Below, piece after piece: positions 53,707-62,533 of a DNA stretch of 64,000 bases. A program made the translations under genes and the position numbers. The notes under the pieces were generated by a model, which was given only the letters and a program-made list of their open reading frames with translations, was not told the origin of the DNA and did not search any database. The number at the start of each line of letters is the position of its first letter. Within the stretch, counting starts at the first letter, position 1. This DNA is from Bacteroidales bacterium (GTDB lineage: Bacteria; Bacteroidota; Bacteroidia; Bacteroidales; VadinHA17): assembly GCA_021738535.1 (NCBI GenBank), contig JAIPBU010000003.1:62001-126000 (forward strand). The letters run 5' to 3'.

Positions 53707-55911
53707 ATGAAGAGATCCTGCTTATTGCTCATTATCCTGTCATTACTGTTTACTTCCTGCCGTGATAATAAGGAAAAAACTCCTGCTGATTATGTGGATC
53801 CGTTTATCGGTACCGATTATCACGGACATGTATTTCCGGGAGCCGCCCTGCCTTTCGGCATGGTTCAGCTCAGTCCTGATAACGGGACCAGTGGCTGGGA
53901 CTGGTGTTCAGGATATCATTACTCAGACAGTGTAATTGCCGGTTTCGGTCATACACATCTCTCGGGTACCGGTATAGGTGACCTGGCGGATATCGTTTTT
54001 CTTCCGTCAATGAAAGAGTTTAACGGGGTTAATGATGATGAAACTGCATCTATGGCCAAAAACAATCGTTCTGTTTTTGATCATGCAAACGAAGAAGCTG
54101 AACCCGGTTATTATTCCGTTGAACTGGACAATGGTGTTAAGGTGGAGCTGACAGCTACAGAAAGGGCAGGAATGCAAAAATATATTGCCCAAAATAATGG
54201 AAGCATGAATGTGCTTATTGACCTGGGGTTTGCCATTAACTGGGATAAACCTGTTGATTGCTCACTTGATTACCGGGATGGTGTGTTACATGGAAAGCGT
54301 ATATCGTCAGGATGGGCTAAAAGGCAGTACCAGTATTTTGCAAGCAGGTTTTCAGCTGAACCCGATGAAATAAGATATTTTGTCAATGGTATGCCGCATG
54401 ACGGCGAGAGCGCAGAAGGCACCAATATTGCCATGGTTTTGACATTTAATGTAAATGATGGTGATGAGATACTCGTAAAAACAGGCTTATCTGCCGTTGA
54501 TTCAAAAGGAGCCCTGGCAAATCTTGACCGGGAGATCATCCACTGGAATTTTGAAACAACCCGCAAGCAGGCACTTGAGACCTGGAACGATCAACTTTCA
54601 GCTATTTCTGCTAATTCACATGATCCGGATATTCTTACAGTATTCTATACGGCCTTATACCATAGTATGTTAGCTCCCTGTATTTACTCTGATACAGATG
54701 GCCGCTACCGTGGAGCAGATGGTAATATTCACCAATCAGATGACTTTGTTAATTATACAGTTTTTTCCCTGTGGGACACATTCAGATCGGCTCATCCACT
54801 GTTTACCCTTACAGAGCCCGGCAGGGTAACAGATATGGTAAATGCCATGCTGAAGATATATGAACAGCAGGGCAAATTGCCCGTATGGTCACTGATGGCT
54901 AATGAAACAAATACCATGATAGGTTATCATGCTGTCCCGGTCATAGCAGACGCCATGGTAAAGAATATTAAAGGTTTTGATTATGAAAAAGCCTACCAGG
55001 CAGCATTGCACTCATCAATGCTGGATGAAGAAGGACTGGATCATTACAGGGATTATAAATACATACCCGCTGACCTGGAAAATGAATCCGTCTCAAAAAC
55101 ACTTGAGTATTGCTATGACGACTGGTGTATAGCTATGATGGCAGACATACTGGGTAAAGAAGATGATTATAATTACTACATGGAGAGAGCTTCTTATTAC
55201 CGGAATCTTTTTGACCCGGAAAGTGGCTTTATGAGGGGTAAACTGGAGAATGGTGAATGGAAGGAGGACTTTGATCCACTGTTTTCAAGCCACAGGCAGG
55301 ATGAATATACAGAAGGTAATGCCTGGCAGTATACATGGTTTGTTCCCCATGATGTAGAGGGACTAATTGACCTGTTCGGAGGCAGAGATGCCTTCCTCCT
55401 TAAACTGGATTCGTTATTCCTCCAGGAAAAAGGAGTAAGGGGAGAAAACGCATCTTCTGATATTTCCGGTCTTATAGGAGCTTATGCCCACGGCAATGAG
55501 CCGGGTCATCATACTGCTTATATGTTCACAGTTGCCGGTAAGCCCGGCAGGACTGAAGAACTTGTGAGAAGGATAATGACAGAGATGTACCATACAGGTA
55601 AGGATGGCCTCTGCGGTAATGAAGATTGTGGCCAGATGTCAGCCTGGTACGTTCTTTCTGCAATGGGTATCTATCCCTTCAATCCCGCCGACGGGAAGTT
55701 TGTCCTGGGTAGCCCCCTGCTTGATGAGGCAGTAATCAGCCTGGATGGTGATAATGAATTTGTCATAAGGGCAGAGAACAACAGTAAAGAAAATATTTAC
55801 GTAGACAGGGTCCTGCTGAATGGGAAGGAACTGGAACGGAACTATATTACATACTCTGAAATAATGAAGGGGGGCAGCCTGCTCTTCAAAATGAGTAAGG
55901 AAAAAAAATAA
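53707..55911 (+). CDS. GH92 alpha-mannosidase, lipoprotein
   Basis: 734 residues; exo-acting calcium-dependent alpha-mannosidase of the GH92 family. The signal peptide ends in a lipobox (LLFTSC). Family blocks include YVDPFIGTDYHGHVFPGAAL, PDNGTSGWDWCSGYHYSDS, FGHTHLSGTGIGDLADI, TYALYHSMLAP-like FYTALYHSMLAPCIYSDTDG, SLWDTFRSAHPLFTL, GNAWQYTWFVPHDVEGLIDL and GHHTAYMFTVAGKPG, all typical. It acts on mannose branches of host or fungal glycans. Together with the LacI regulator and transglutaminase it makes a small glycan-use unit; no SusC/SusD pair is present. Confidence 0.95.
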   Translation: MKRSCLLLIILSLLFTSCRDNKEKTPADYVDPFIGTDYHGHVFPGAALPFGMVQLSPDNGTSGWDWCSGYHYSDSVIAGFGHTHLSGTGIGDLADIVFLPSMKEFNGVNDDETASMAKNNRSVFDHANEEAEPGYYSVELDNGVKVELTATERAGMQKYIAQNNGSMNVLIDLGFAINWDKPVDCSLDYRDGVLHGKRISSGWAKRQYQYFASRFSAEPDEIRYFVNGMPHDGESAEGTNIAMVLTFNVNDGDEILVKTGLSAVDSKGALANLDREIIHWNFETTRKQALETWNDQLSAISANSHDPDILTVFYTALYHSMLAPCIYSDTDGRYRGADGNIHQSDDFVNYTVFSLWDTFRSAHPLFTLTEPGRVTDMVNAMLKIYEQQGKLPVWSLMANETNTMIGYHAVPVIADAMVKNIKGFDYEKAYQAALHSSMLDEEGLDHYRDYKYIPADLENESVSKTLEYCYDDWCIAMMADILGKEDDYNYYMERASYYRNLFDPESGFMRGKLENGEWKEDFDPLFSSHRQDEYTEGNAWQYTWFVPHDVEGLIDLFGGRDAFLLKLDSLFLQEKGVRGENASSDISGLIGAYAHGNEPGHHTAYMFTVAGKPGRTEELVRRIMTEMYHTGKDGLCGNEDCGQMSAWYVLSAMGIYPFNPADGKFVLGSPLLDEAVISLDGDNEFVIRAENNSKENIYVDRVLLNGKELERNYITYSEIMKGGSLLFKMSKEKK

Positions 55912-55971
55912 TTTGTTTATTAATTGTTGAATAGTGGGAATTGTTAATTCCCTGCTTAACAAAATATTTAT

Positions 55972-55979
55972 TAGATTTG
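55972..55979 (+). promoter_or_regulatory. -7 box for the B12 operon
   Basis: TAGATTTG followed by CAAG is an exact TAnnTTTG match. The predicted start is at about 55985, where the riboswitch P1 helix begins. Confidence 0.6.
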
Positions 55980-55984
55980 CAAGT

Positions 55985-56180
55985 AGTCAGGTATCATTGC
56001 CTGTTCAGGGCACATGATCAAAAGGGAATGCGGTTTGAATCCGCAACAGTACCCGCTGCTGTGAAGCCCGTCTGCATTGATTGCAGTCATGGTTGAAGGC
56101 ACGAATGGCCACTGGGGTTATAACAAATACCCCGGGAAGGTTGCCTTTAACCGGGATAAGTCAGAAGACCTGCCTTGACT
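55985..56180 (+). promoter_or_regulatory. Cobalamin (AdoCbl) riboswitch
   Basis: About 196 nt with the conserved B12 riboswitch core: GGGAATGCGGTTTGAATCCG, CAGTACCCGCTGCTGTGAAG, the B12 box GCCACTG at 56108-56114, and the 3' AAGTCAGAAGACCTGCC. P1 forms between AGTCAGG (55985-55991) and CCTTGACT (56173-56180) with a one-base bulge. It lies 94 bp before the DUF4465 gene and controls the operon to 62533, shutting it down when cobalamin is plentiful. A hairpin GGCTTT-CGGGAT-AAAAGC follows and may be part of the switch. Confidence 0.95.
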
Positions 56181-56273
56181 GATAATTAACGGCTTTCGGG
56201 ATAAAAGCGATTGCATTGATGACTTTCACTTGTTTCCTGCTTGCTTTAGTATTTAACAATAAACTTATCTTAA

Positions 56274-57002
56274 ATGAAAAGATCATTGATTTTTGCAGTT
56301 ATCATTTCAACTGCTTTTGCTTGTACTAAAGAAAAAGAGAGAACTGACTTTATCGATTTCGAAGAACTGGATACCGGCCAGGAGGGATACTGGAACGGGT
56401 CGGATGGATCAGGAGGGTTCAGCTCCGGAAATGCATGGTTCGTAAATCATTACAACAGCGAATGGGGAGCATGGTCCGGGTTTGCCTATTCAAACCATAC
56501 AGACACAGAGACGGGTGATTATACAAATCCTTACAGTTCTGTTGCAGGTAGCGGTGATGAACTCTCAGCGAACTACTCAGTTTATTATTACCCCGGATCA
56601 CCTGATACATTGATCTTCACCGAAGAAGAGAAAATTACCTCTGTTTCATTGTGCAATACTACCTATGCCTATAAGGTTATGCTTAATGGAAATGATTTTG
56701 CGAAAAAATTCGGAGGCGACGACGGTACTGATCCCGACTGGTATAAACTGACACTCACAGCCCTGGATGAACAGATGCAGGAAATTGCATATTCAGATAT
56801 TTATCTTGCCGATTTCAGGCCTGGAAATTCCCCGGATGATTATATTATAAACGAATGGACACGCTTCGATCTTTCCGCTTTTGGCTTCGTGAAAGGGCTG
56901 GTTATTGAGCTCAGCTCTTCCGATACAGGAGACTGGGGAATGAACACACCGGCATATTTCTGCATTGATAATATCGAAGGAAAATTATTGCCTCTTGAAT
57001 AA
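56274..57002 (+). CDS. DUF4465 lipoprotein of the B12 operon
   Basis: 242 residues with a lipoprotein signal (AFACTKEK). The body is DUF4465, a beta-sandwich typical of surface proteins in Bacteroidota B12 loci: FIDFEELDTGQEGYWNGSDG, GNAWFVNHYNSEWGAWSGFA, YSNHTDTETGDYTNPYSSVA, and TRFDLSAFGFVKGLVIELSS. It probably binds cobalamin or a corrinoid carrier at the outer surface (inference from location, not motif). It is the first gene under the riboswitch. Confidence 0.82.
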   Translation: MKRSLIFAVIISTAFACTKEKERTDFIDFEELDTGQEGYWNGSDGSGGFSSGNAWFVNHYNSEWGAWSGFAYSNHTDTETGDYTNPYSSVAGSGDELSANYSVYYYPGSPDTLIFTEEEKITSVSLCNTTYAYKVMLNGNDFAKKFGGDDGTDPDWYKLTLTALDEQMQEIAYSDIYLADFRPGNSPDDYIINEWTRFDLSAFGFVKGLVIELSSSDTGDWGMNTPAYFCIDNIEGKLLPLE

Positions 57003-57026
57003 AAAGGATTAACTTTTCGCGGCCCT

Positions 57027-57043
57027 GCCTGAGCTTGTCGAAG
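57027..57043. repeat. Short CCTGAGCTTGTCGAAGG-type repeat
   Basis: CCTGAGCTTGTCGAAGG between the DUF4465 stop and the protease start. Sequences of this kind recur in intergenic regions of many genomes, and copies elsewhere in this genome are likely. In the window it occurs once, so the repeat status is recalled rather than shown. Confidence 0.35.
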
Positions 57044-57070
57044 GCCTGCTATAAATTTTACTTCTTGCAT

Positions 57071-59287
57071 ATGAGACATATAGTTAATAATAGTACCTAT
57101 TTTACCAGGTTGTTACTTCTGCCTTCCCTGGCTCTTATGTTATTTTTTGGTCCGGCGCATGTCTCATTATCACAAAGGGTATATGTAACTTCCAGTCCTG
57201 ATGCTGCAGAAGTTATCTATGACCATAAAATAATGGAAGAGTTCTTTTTTGATCAAAGTCTTATTGACAGCATGAAGCAGGCTTTCTATAATGTACCGGG
57301 AGCCTCTACCTTTGCAGTCCATGAACAGATTAATTACAATCCCGGGAATTCAGGGGTCATAGTAAAAAATAAAGCGGGTGAGAGGGTGTGGTACCTGAGG
57401 CTGCGCTCAGTCAATGCAAAGTCGCTTAATGTAATATTTAACAAATTTATTCCCGCCGGGGGGGAGAAATTGTTTGTATATGATATTGACCTGGAAACAG
57501 TCAGGGGACCTTATACCTACCTTAACAGGTCAAAGATGAATATGCTCCCGGTAACACCCGTGCCGGGTGATGATATTGTTATTGAATACCATCTGAGGGC
57601 GGGTAATGAGGGCGAGCGTATAGAATTGGGCAGGCTGGCTCATGATTTCATTGGTGTTGTGGGAAAGGATTCCACGAAAGATGTTTTCTACGGTGATTCT
57701 CAGTCCTGTAACGTAGATATTAATTGTGAATCAGGAGCTGACTGGCAAAAAGAGAAGAACAGCGTGGTGAGAATAATTGCAGGGGGAGTGGAGCTTGGCA
57801 GTGGTTTTATGCTAAATAATACAAACCAGGCTAATATCCCTTATGTAATTACCGCCAACCATGTTATTGAAACAGAATTCCTGGCTACTAACTCCATCTT
57901 CTTTTTCAGGTATGAAAGCCCGTATTGTGACGGTCCTGACGGCATTGCACAGTATACTCTTTCGGGATCGGAACTGATGGCTAAAAGTGAAAACCTTGAT
58001 TTTACAATAGTAAGACTGGAGGATTTTCCTCCTATAACATATAAACCATATTTTGCCGGCTGGGATGTGAGGTTCGTTATACCTGACAGTTCAACTGGTA
58101 TACACCATCCTTCAGGGGATGTTAAAAAAATAAGCACAGATGGTGACCCGCCCGGGGTTGATACCTTCCAGGAACTTATTCAGAATGGGTTTTGGAAAAT
58201 AGTGCAGTGGGATGAAGGCACAACGGAAGGAGGATCTTCAGGATCACCGCTTTTTAACCAGGACCACCGGGTTATTGGACTTCTTGTGGGCGGAGAAGCA
58301 GTTTGTGGCAGGAGCGTAAATGATTATTATACGAGGATGGACCTGGCCCACGATCTGTATGATGAAATGACACAAAGCCTTCTTCCATGGCTGGATCCTG
58401 CCAGGTCCGGTGATAAGGTCTGGGACGGACGTGATCCCTACAGTGAAAATACAGCTACTTTTGATACTCTTAATAATTGTGACGGAGACAAGAGGTACCT
58501 GACTGAATATGATTTGCCCGGGACAGGTTATACTACCGGGTATAACAGCGATAGCCTTGTTATGTATGCTGAAAAGTTCTTTGCTTCACCGGGTGATGAA
58601 ATATGCGAAATTATCTTCGGGGTTGGCGACAGCCGGTATATTGATAATAATGACAGCATAACCGTTTTTATAATGGACGGTATAACTGAACCGGCATCAG
58701 TAATTGCCCGGCGTACCCTCTACATCAGGGATGCACTTGATTCAACAAAATTGTATTTTGACTTTCTTGAACCGGTTGCAGTGCCTGAAGACTTTTTTAT
58801 TGCCTGGCACCTGTGGTATAAGGATGAAGCAGCCTCGGAACAACAACAACTGGCATTATTGCACGGTGAAGCCCTCAGTGTGTCGCAGAACACCGCATAT
58901 TTTAAGGATATTGCAAACTGGTACCCTTTTTATGAACACCCCTATGGTGCTGATCCACTCAGCCTGTGTGTGCAGGTTATAGTCTCAGATAACACGGTGT
59001 ATAACAGTGTTGATGATATTATCCTGCCAGGAGATGATTTTTTGCTCTATCCAAACCCGGTGTCTGATATACTCAGGGTAAAAGCCAGGAATAATACACC
59101 CGGAAAAACCAACTACAAAATATTTAACATGTCAGGCCAGAAAGTTCTTGATGGATACATCCATTTAAGTAATGCCGGAAGCGAAGCAGAGATCAACCTT
59201 TCGTCACTTAAGACAGGAATATATTATATTAGCTTTGAAACAGGATCTGCCAGGCGAAGCTATAAAATTATCAGGAACAGCCAATGA
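57071..59287 (+). CDS. Trypsin-like secreted protease with T9SS sorting domain
   Basis: 738 residues. Signal peptide (LLLLPSLALMLFFGPAHVSL), an N-terminal propeptide-like region of about 180 residues, then a chymotrypsin-fold peptidase with the full triad: His in PYVITANHVIETE, Asp in ENLDFTIVRLED and Ser in TEGGSSGSPLFNQDHRVIGL. The layout resembles lysyl endopeptidases. A beta-sandwich region follows, and the end is a type A T9SS sorting domain (DDFLLYPNPVSDILRVKARN, LKTGIYYISFETGSARRSYK). It should be secreted or displayed by the type IX system. Placement inside a cobalamin operon is unexpected. Start at 57071 preferred over the TTG at 57035. Overlaps btuF by 4 bp. Confidence 0.92.
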   Translation: MRHIVNNSTYFTRLLLLPSLALMLFFGPAHVSLSQRVYVTSSPDAAEVIYDHKIMEEFFFDQSLIDSMKQAFYNVPGASTFAVHEQINYNPGNSGVIVKNKAGERVWYLRLRSVNAKSLNVIFNKFIPAGGEKLFVYDIDLETVRGPYTYLNRSKMNMLPVTPVPGDDIVIEYHLRAGNEGERIELGRLAHDFIGVVGKDSTKDVFYGDSQSCNVDINCESGADWQKEKNSVVRIIAGGVELGSGFMLNNTNQANIPYVITANHVIETEFLATNSIFFFRYESPYCDGPDGIAQYTLSGSELMAKSENLDFTIVRLEDFPPITYKPYFAGWDVRFVIPDSSTGIHHPSGDVKKISTDGDPPGVDTFQELIQNGFWKIVQWDEGTTEGGSSGSPLFNQDHRVIGLLVGGEAVCGRSVNDYYTRMDLAHDLYDEMTQSLLPWLDPARSGDKVWDGRDPYSENTATFDTLNNCDGDKRYLTEYDLPGTGYTTGYNSDSLVMYAEKFFASPGDEICEIIFGVGDSRYIDNNDSITVFIMDGITEPASVIARRTLYIRDALDSTKLYFDFLEPVAVPEDFFIAWHLWYKDEAASEQQQLALLHGEALSVSQNTAYFKDIANWYPFYEHPYGADPLSLCVQVIVSDNTVYNSVDDIILPGDDFLLYPNPVSDILRVKARNNTPGKTNYKIFNMSGQKVLDGYIHLSNAGSEAEINLSSLKTGIYYISFETGSARRSYKIIRNSQ

Positions 59288-60438
59288 TATTCAATTACTT
59301 ACAACTCCTGACTGGTTTTTCTATTCTGCTTGCTTCCTGCAGTCCGGGCACCAGGGACAATAAAACTGCAAGCACAACAAATAATGATTATTCTGAGCTC
59401 TTCAGCCTGCAGGAAGAAAAAGGCTACACCAGGCTCGAGGTTTATAACCCCTGGCAGGGTGCAAAGGGAAGAAGCTTTTCTTACTATATTACGGATGATA
59501 TGTCTGCTGTCCCCGGCAATATTGGCAAAAACCAAATAATACACAGACCAGTAAATAAAGTAATATGCACTTCAACAACTCATATTGCCATGATAGATAC
59601 CCTTGGTAAGAGTGATAAAATCACCGGTGTTTCAGGTGCTGATTTCGTCTATGATAAACATATCAGTTTAAAGATCAGGAGCAAAAAGATAAAGGATATA
59701 GGATACCGGAATGGTTATAATGCTGAACTGATATACAAGATGGATCCTGACGTTTTATTTGTTTACGGGGTGGGGGGCGAGTCAGTCCCGGTTTTTACAC
59801 GACTCCGGAAAATGGGTATTCCCGTTGTCTATATAGCTGATTACCTTGAGGAACATCCGCTGGCACGTGCTGAGTGGCTTAAAGTTTTCGGGGCAATAAT
59901 GGGAGAAGAAACCCGGGCAAATATGATTTATGATGAAATTCATAAAAGTTACAGGCTTACCCGCAAGAGTATTGAGCTATCTGCTGTCAAAGAACCTTCC
60001 GTCATGATGGGATTACCTTTCAAGGACAAATGGTTTGTGTCGCCCGGAAATTCCTATATTGCAAGTCTTATCAGGGATGCGGGCGGTCATTATATATGGT
60101 CATCAGAGAGATCAGATTTTTCAATTCCCATGAGCCTCGAAGCAGTAAGCAGCAAATGTGCCGAAGCCGACTTATGGCTGAACCCGGGAGCAGCAAATTC
60201 TGTTAATGATATCCTTGCGGTTGATTCAAGGCTGGGGTCATTGCAACCCGTAAAAAACGGCAGAATATATAACAACAACAAGCGGATTAATGATGCAGGA
60301 GGGAATGATTACTGGGAGTCGGGCAGCGTTAACCCTCATATATTGCTGAAAGATATAGCCCGGGTAATTGACAGTACTCTTTTCCCTGATCATACACCAG
60401 TGTATTATAAGAAATTGAAAAATTATAGCAGTAATTGA
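59284..60438 (+). CDS. btuF: Cobalamin-type ABC transporter substrate-binding lipoprotein
   Basis: 384 residues with a lipobox (LLASCSPG). It belongs to the BtuF/FhuD class III solute-binding family: NKVICTSTTHIAMIDTLGKS, ITGVSGADFVYDKHISLKIR, IYKMDPDVLFVYGVGGES and IPVVYIADYLEEHPLARAEW are the typical lobe motifs. Riboswitch control and the following permease and ATPase genes make cobalamin the likely substrate, though iron siderophores are handled by the same family. Overlaps the protease gene by 4 bp, and its stop lies 3 bp before the btuC start. Confidence 0.88.
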   Translation: MIFNYLQLLTGFSILLASCSPGTRDNKTASTTNNDYSELFSLQEEKGYTRLEVYNPWQGAKGRSFSYYITDDMSAVPGNIGKNQIIHRPVNKVICTSTTHIAMIDTLGKSDKITGVSGADFVYDKHISLKIRSKKIKDIGYRNGYNAELIYKMDPDVLFVYGVGGESVPVFTRLRKMGIPVVYIADYLEEHPLARAEWLKVFGAIMGEETRANMIYDEIHKSYRLTRKSIELSAVKEPSVMMGLPFKDKWFVSPGNSYIASLIRDAGGHYIWSSERSDFSIPMSLEAVSSKCAEADLWLNPGAANSVNDILAVDSRLGSLQPVKNGRIYNNNKRINDAGGNDYWESGSVNPHILLKDIARVIDSTLFPDHTPVYYKKLKNYSSN

Positions 60439-60440
60439 TA

Positions 60441-61508
60441 ATGGATAGCGGTAAAAAAGTCAGTAATGGCAGTACTAAATCAACAGTTATACCGCGGGCA
60501 ACAATTTTTATTTTATTGATCATTGTGCTTGCCTGCCTGTTTATTGTAGATATTCTCACAGGCTCTGTGGACCTTGGTTTTAAAGACCTGCTCAGGTCAC
60601 TGGCAGGGAAGGGTGATACGGCAACACTGACCGTAATAAGGGATTTCAGGTTGCCCCGTGCACTGACTGCTCTGCTTGCAGGAATGGCACTCTCAGTAAG
60701 CGGATTGCAGATGCAGACCGTTTTCAGGAACCCGCTTGCCGGCCCCTATGTGCTTGGGATCAGCTCAGGTGCCAGCCTCGGGGTTGCCATACTTATATTA
60801 GGCTTATCTTCCTTTATTTCAGTTAATGTTGCCATTATAATGAACAGCTGGGCTCTGGTAATAGCAGCATGGCTGGGGGCCGGACTGGTACTGGTACTGA
60901 TAATGATAGTCTCAGTGAGGGTAAGAGATATTATGACCGTCCTTATACTGGGTATAATGTTTGCAAGCGCTGTGTCTGCAATAGTAAGCATCATGCAGTA
61001 TTTCAGTAATGAATCATTGCTTAAGTCTTTTGTTATCTGGACCATGGGGAGCCTGGGTAACCTCTCATGGAAGCAATTGTTTGTGCTGTCAATATCTGTC
61101 CTGGCAGGACTGTTAATAAGCGTTATCACTATCAAAATGCTTAATGCCTTACTGCTGGGTGAGGACTATGCAAGAAGCCTCGGCCTGAAAGTAAGAAGCG
61201 CCAGGTTGCTGATCTTTATCAGCACCAGTATAATGGCCGGCAGCGTTACGGCCTTTTGCGGTCCCCTTGCATTTATCGGTATAGCAGTACCCCATATAAC
61301 GAGATTAATATTTGCAAGTTCATCACACAACTACCTGGTGCCGGGGACAATGATCTGTGGCAGTATAGCACTTTTAGCCAGCGATATAATCAGCCAGATC
61401 CCTGGAGGAGGGAGAGTATTACCCGTAAATTCAGTTACTGCACTTATAGGTATACCGGTACTGGTGTGGATAATAATTAAACGAAATAAATTTATCAGGC
61501 TGTCTTGA
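60441..61508 (+). CDS. btuC: Cobalamin-type ABC transporter permease
   Basis: 355-residue FecCD/BtuC family permease with about ten transmembrane helices. Family motifs are FRLPRALTALLAGMALSVSG, GLQMQTVFRNPLAGPYVLGI, SSGASLGVAILI and FCGPLAFIGIAVPHITRLIF, which holds the cytoplasmic loop that docks the ATPase, then LVPGTMICGSIALLASDII and PGGGRVLPVNSVTALIGIPV. The ATG at 60441 is preferred over the TTG at 60435. Transports the substrate delivered by the preceding lipoprotein. Confidence 0.92.
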   Translation: MDSGKKVSNGSTKSTVIPRATIFILLIIVLACLFIVDILTGSVDLGFKDLLRSLAGKGDTATLTVIRDFRLPRALTALLAGMALSVSGLQMQTVFRNPLAGPYVLGISSGASLGVAILILGLSSFISVNVAIIMNSWALVIAAWLGAGLVLVLIMIVSVRVRDIMTVLILGIMFASAVSAIVSIMQYFSNESLLKSFVIWTMGSLGNLSWKQLFVLSISVLAGLLISVITIKMLNALLLGEDYARSLGLKVRSARLLIFISTSIMAGSVTAFCGPLAFIGIAVPHITRLIFASSSHNYLVPGTMICGSIALLASDIISQIPGGGRVLPVNSVTALIGIPVLVWIIIKRNKFIRLS

Positions 61509-62533
61509 TGAAGAGTGAACCCGAAATAATATCGGTTGACAAGGTGCTGATAGGCTATGACCCGGGCACGGTAAAGGAAAAAATTCTTCTTCCTGCCATC
61601 TCCGTGGGAGCAGCTAAGGGAGAAATGGTTTCACTTATAGGGCCAAACGGGATAGGTAAAAGTACTCTTCTGCGTACAATAGCAGGAATGCAACGGCCAT
61701 TGGGCGGGGAAGTAAGGTTCTCAGGCAGAAATGTATCCGCTTACAGTAATAATGAACTGGCCAGGAAGATAAGCTTCGTCCTTACAGGCAGCATGGTAGT
61801 ATCAAATATATCGGTCTTTGAACTGGTTTCACTTGGCCGCTTTCCGCATACAAACTGGATAGGGCACCTTACCCGTAACGACAGGTACAGCATTGAAGAA
61901 GCTGTTGCCAGTGTAGGCCTCCTGCCACATATGTATGATAATGTGGGGCAGTTGTCGGATGGTGAAAAACAGAGAGCAATGATAGCCAGGGCACTGGCAC
62001 AGGATACTGAAATTATTATGCTTGATGAACCAACCGCCTTCCTTGACCTGCCAAACAGGTATGAGCTGATTTACCTGCTAAGGGAATTGTCTGTCACTAA
62101 AAATAAAACAGTTGTTTTCTCAACTCACGATATACATATAGCCCTGCGGGAAGCAGACAGGATATGGCTTGCAACAGGAAATGGTATACAGGAAGGATGT
62201 CCTGAAGACCTGGCTCTGTCAGGTGCTTTTGACAGCCTGTTTGAAGAGTCAGATCTTAGCTTTGTGCAGGATGAAGGCGTTTTTGTGTCACCGGTAAGAA
62301 CGCGTATGACAATCAAACTGGAAGGGGAGGGGCTTCTGCTTTACTGGACGGAAAGAGCTCTGAACAGGCTGGGTATAAAGGCCAGAAGCGATGCAGTTAC
62401 TCCTTCTGTTAGTATTGAAGCAAGTGAAGGGGTGGCTGCCTGGAAATATGAAAGCTCAGTAGTAACAAAGCAATTCGGTGATATTTTCAGCCTGGTAAAT
62501 TATATGAAGTCTGTGCTGAAAGGAGATAATTAG
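61508..62533 (+). CDS. btuD: Cobalamin-type ABC transporter ATPase with C-terminal extension
   Basis: 341 residues. The ABC domain has Walker A GPNGIGKSTLLR, signature QLSDGEKQRAMIARAL, Walker B IIMLDEPTAFLDLPN and H-loop VFSTHDIHIA. The remaining 85 residues or so (GVFVSPVRTRMTIKLEGEGL to the end) are beyond the usual BtuD/FecE length of about 250 and look like a small folded module of unknown role. The start overlaps the btuC stop (TGATG). It converges on the thioredoxin gene with a 4-bp overlap. Confidence 0.9.
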   Translation: MKSEPEIISVDKVLIGYDPGTVKEKILLPAISVGAAKGEMVSLIGPNGIGKSTLLRTIAGMQRPLGGEVRFSGRNVSAYSNNELARKISFVLTGSMVVSNISVFELVSLGRFPHTNWIGHLTRNDRYSIEEAVASVGLLPHMYDNVGQLSDGEKQRAMIARALAQDTEIIMLDEPTAFLDLPNRYELIYLLRELSVTKNKTVVFSTHDIHIALREADRIWLATGNGIQEGCPEDLALSGAFDSLFEESDLSFVQDEGVFVSPVRTRMTIKLEGEGLLLYWTERALNRLGIKARSDAVTPSVSIEASEGVAAWKYESSVVTKQFGDIFSLVNYMKSVLKGDN

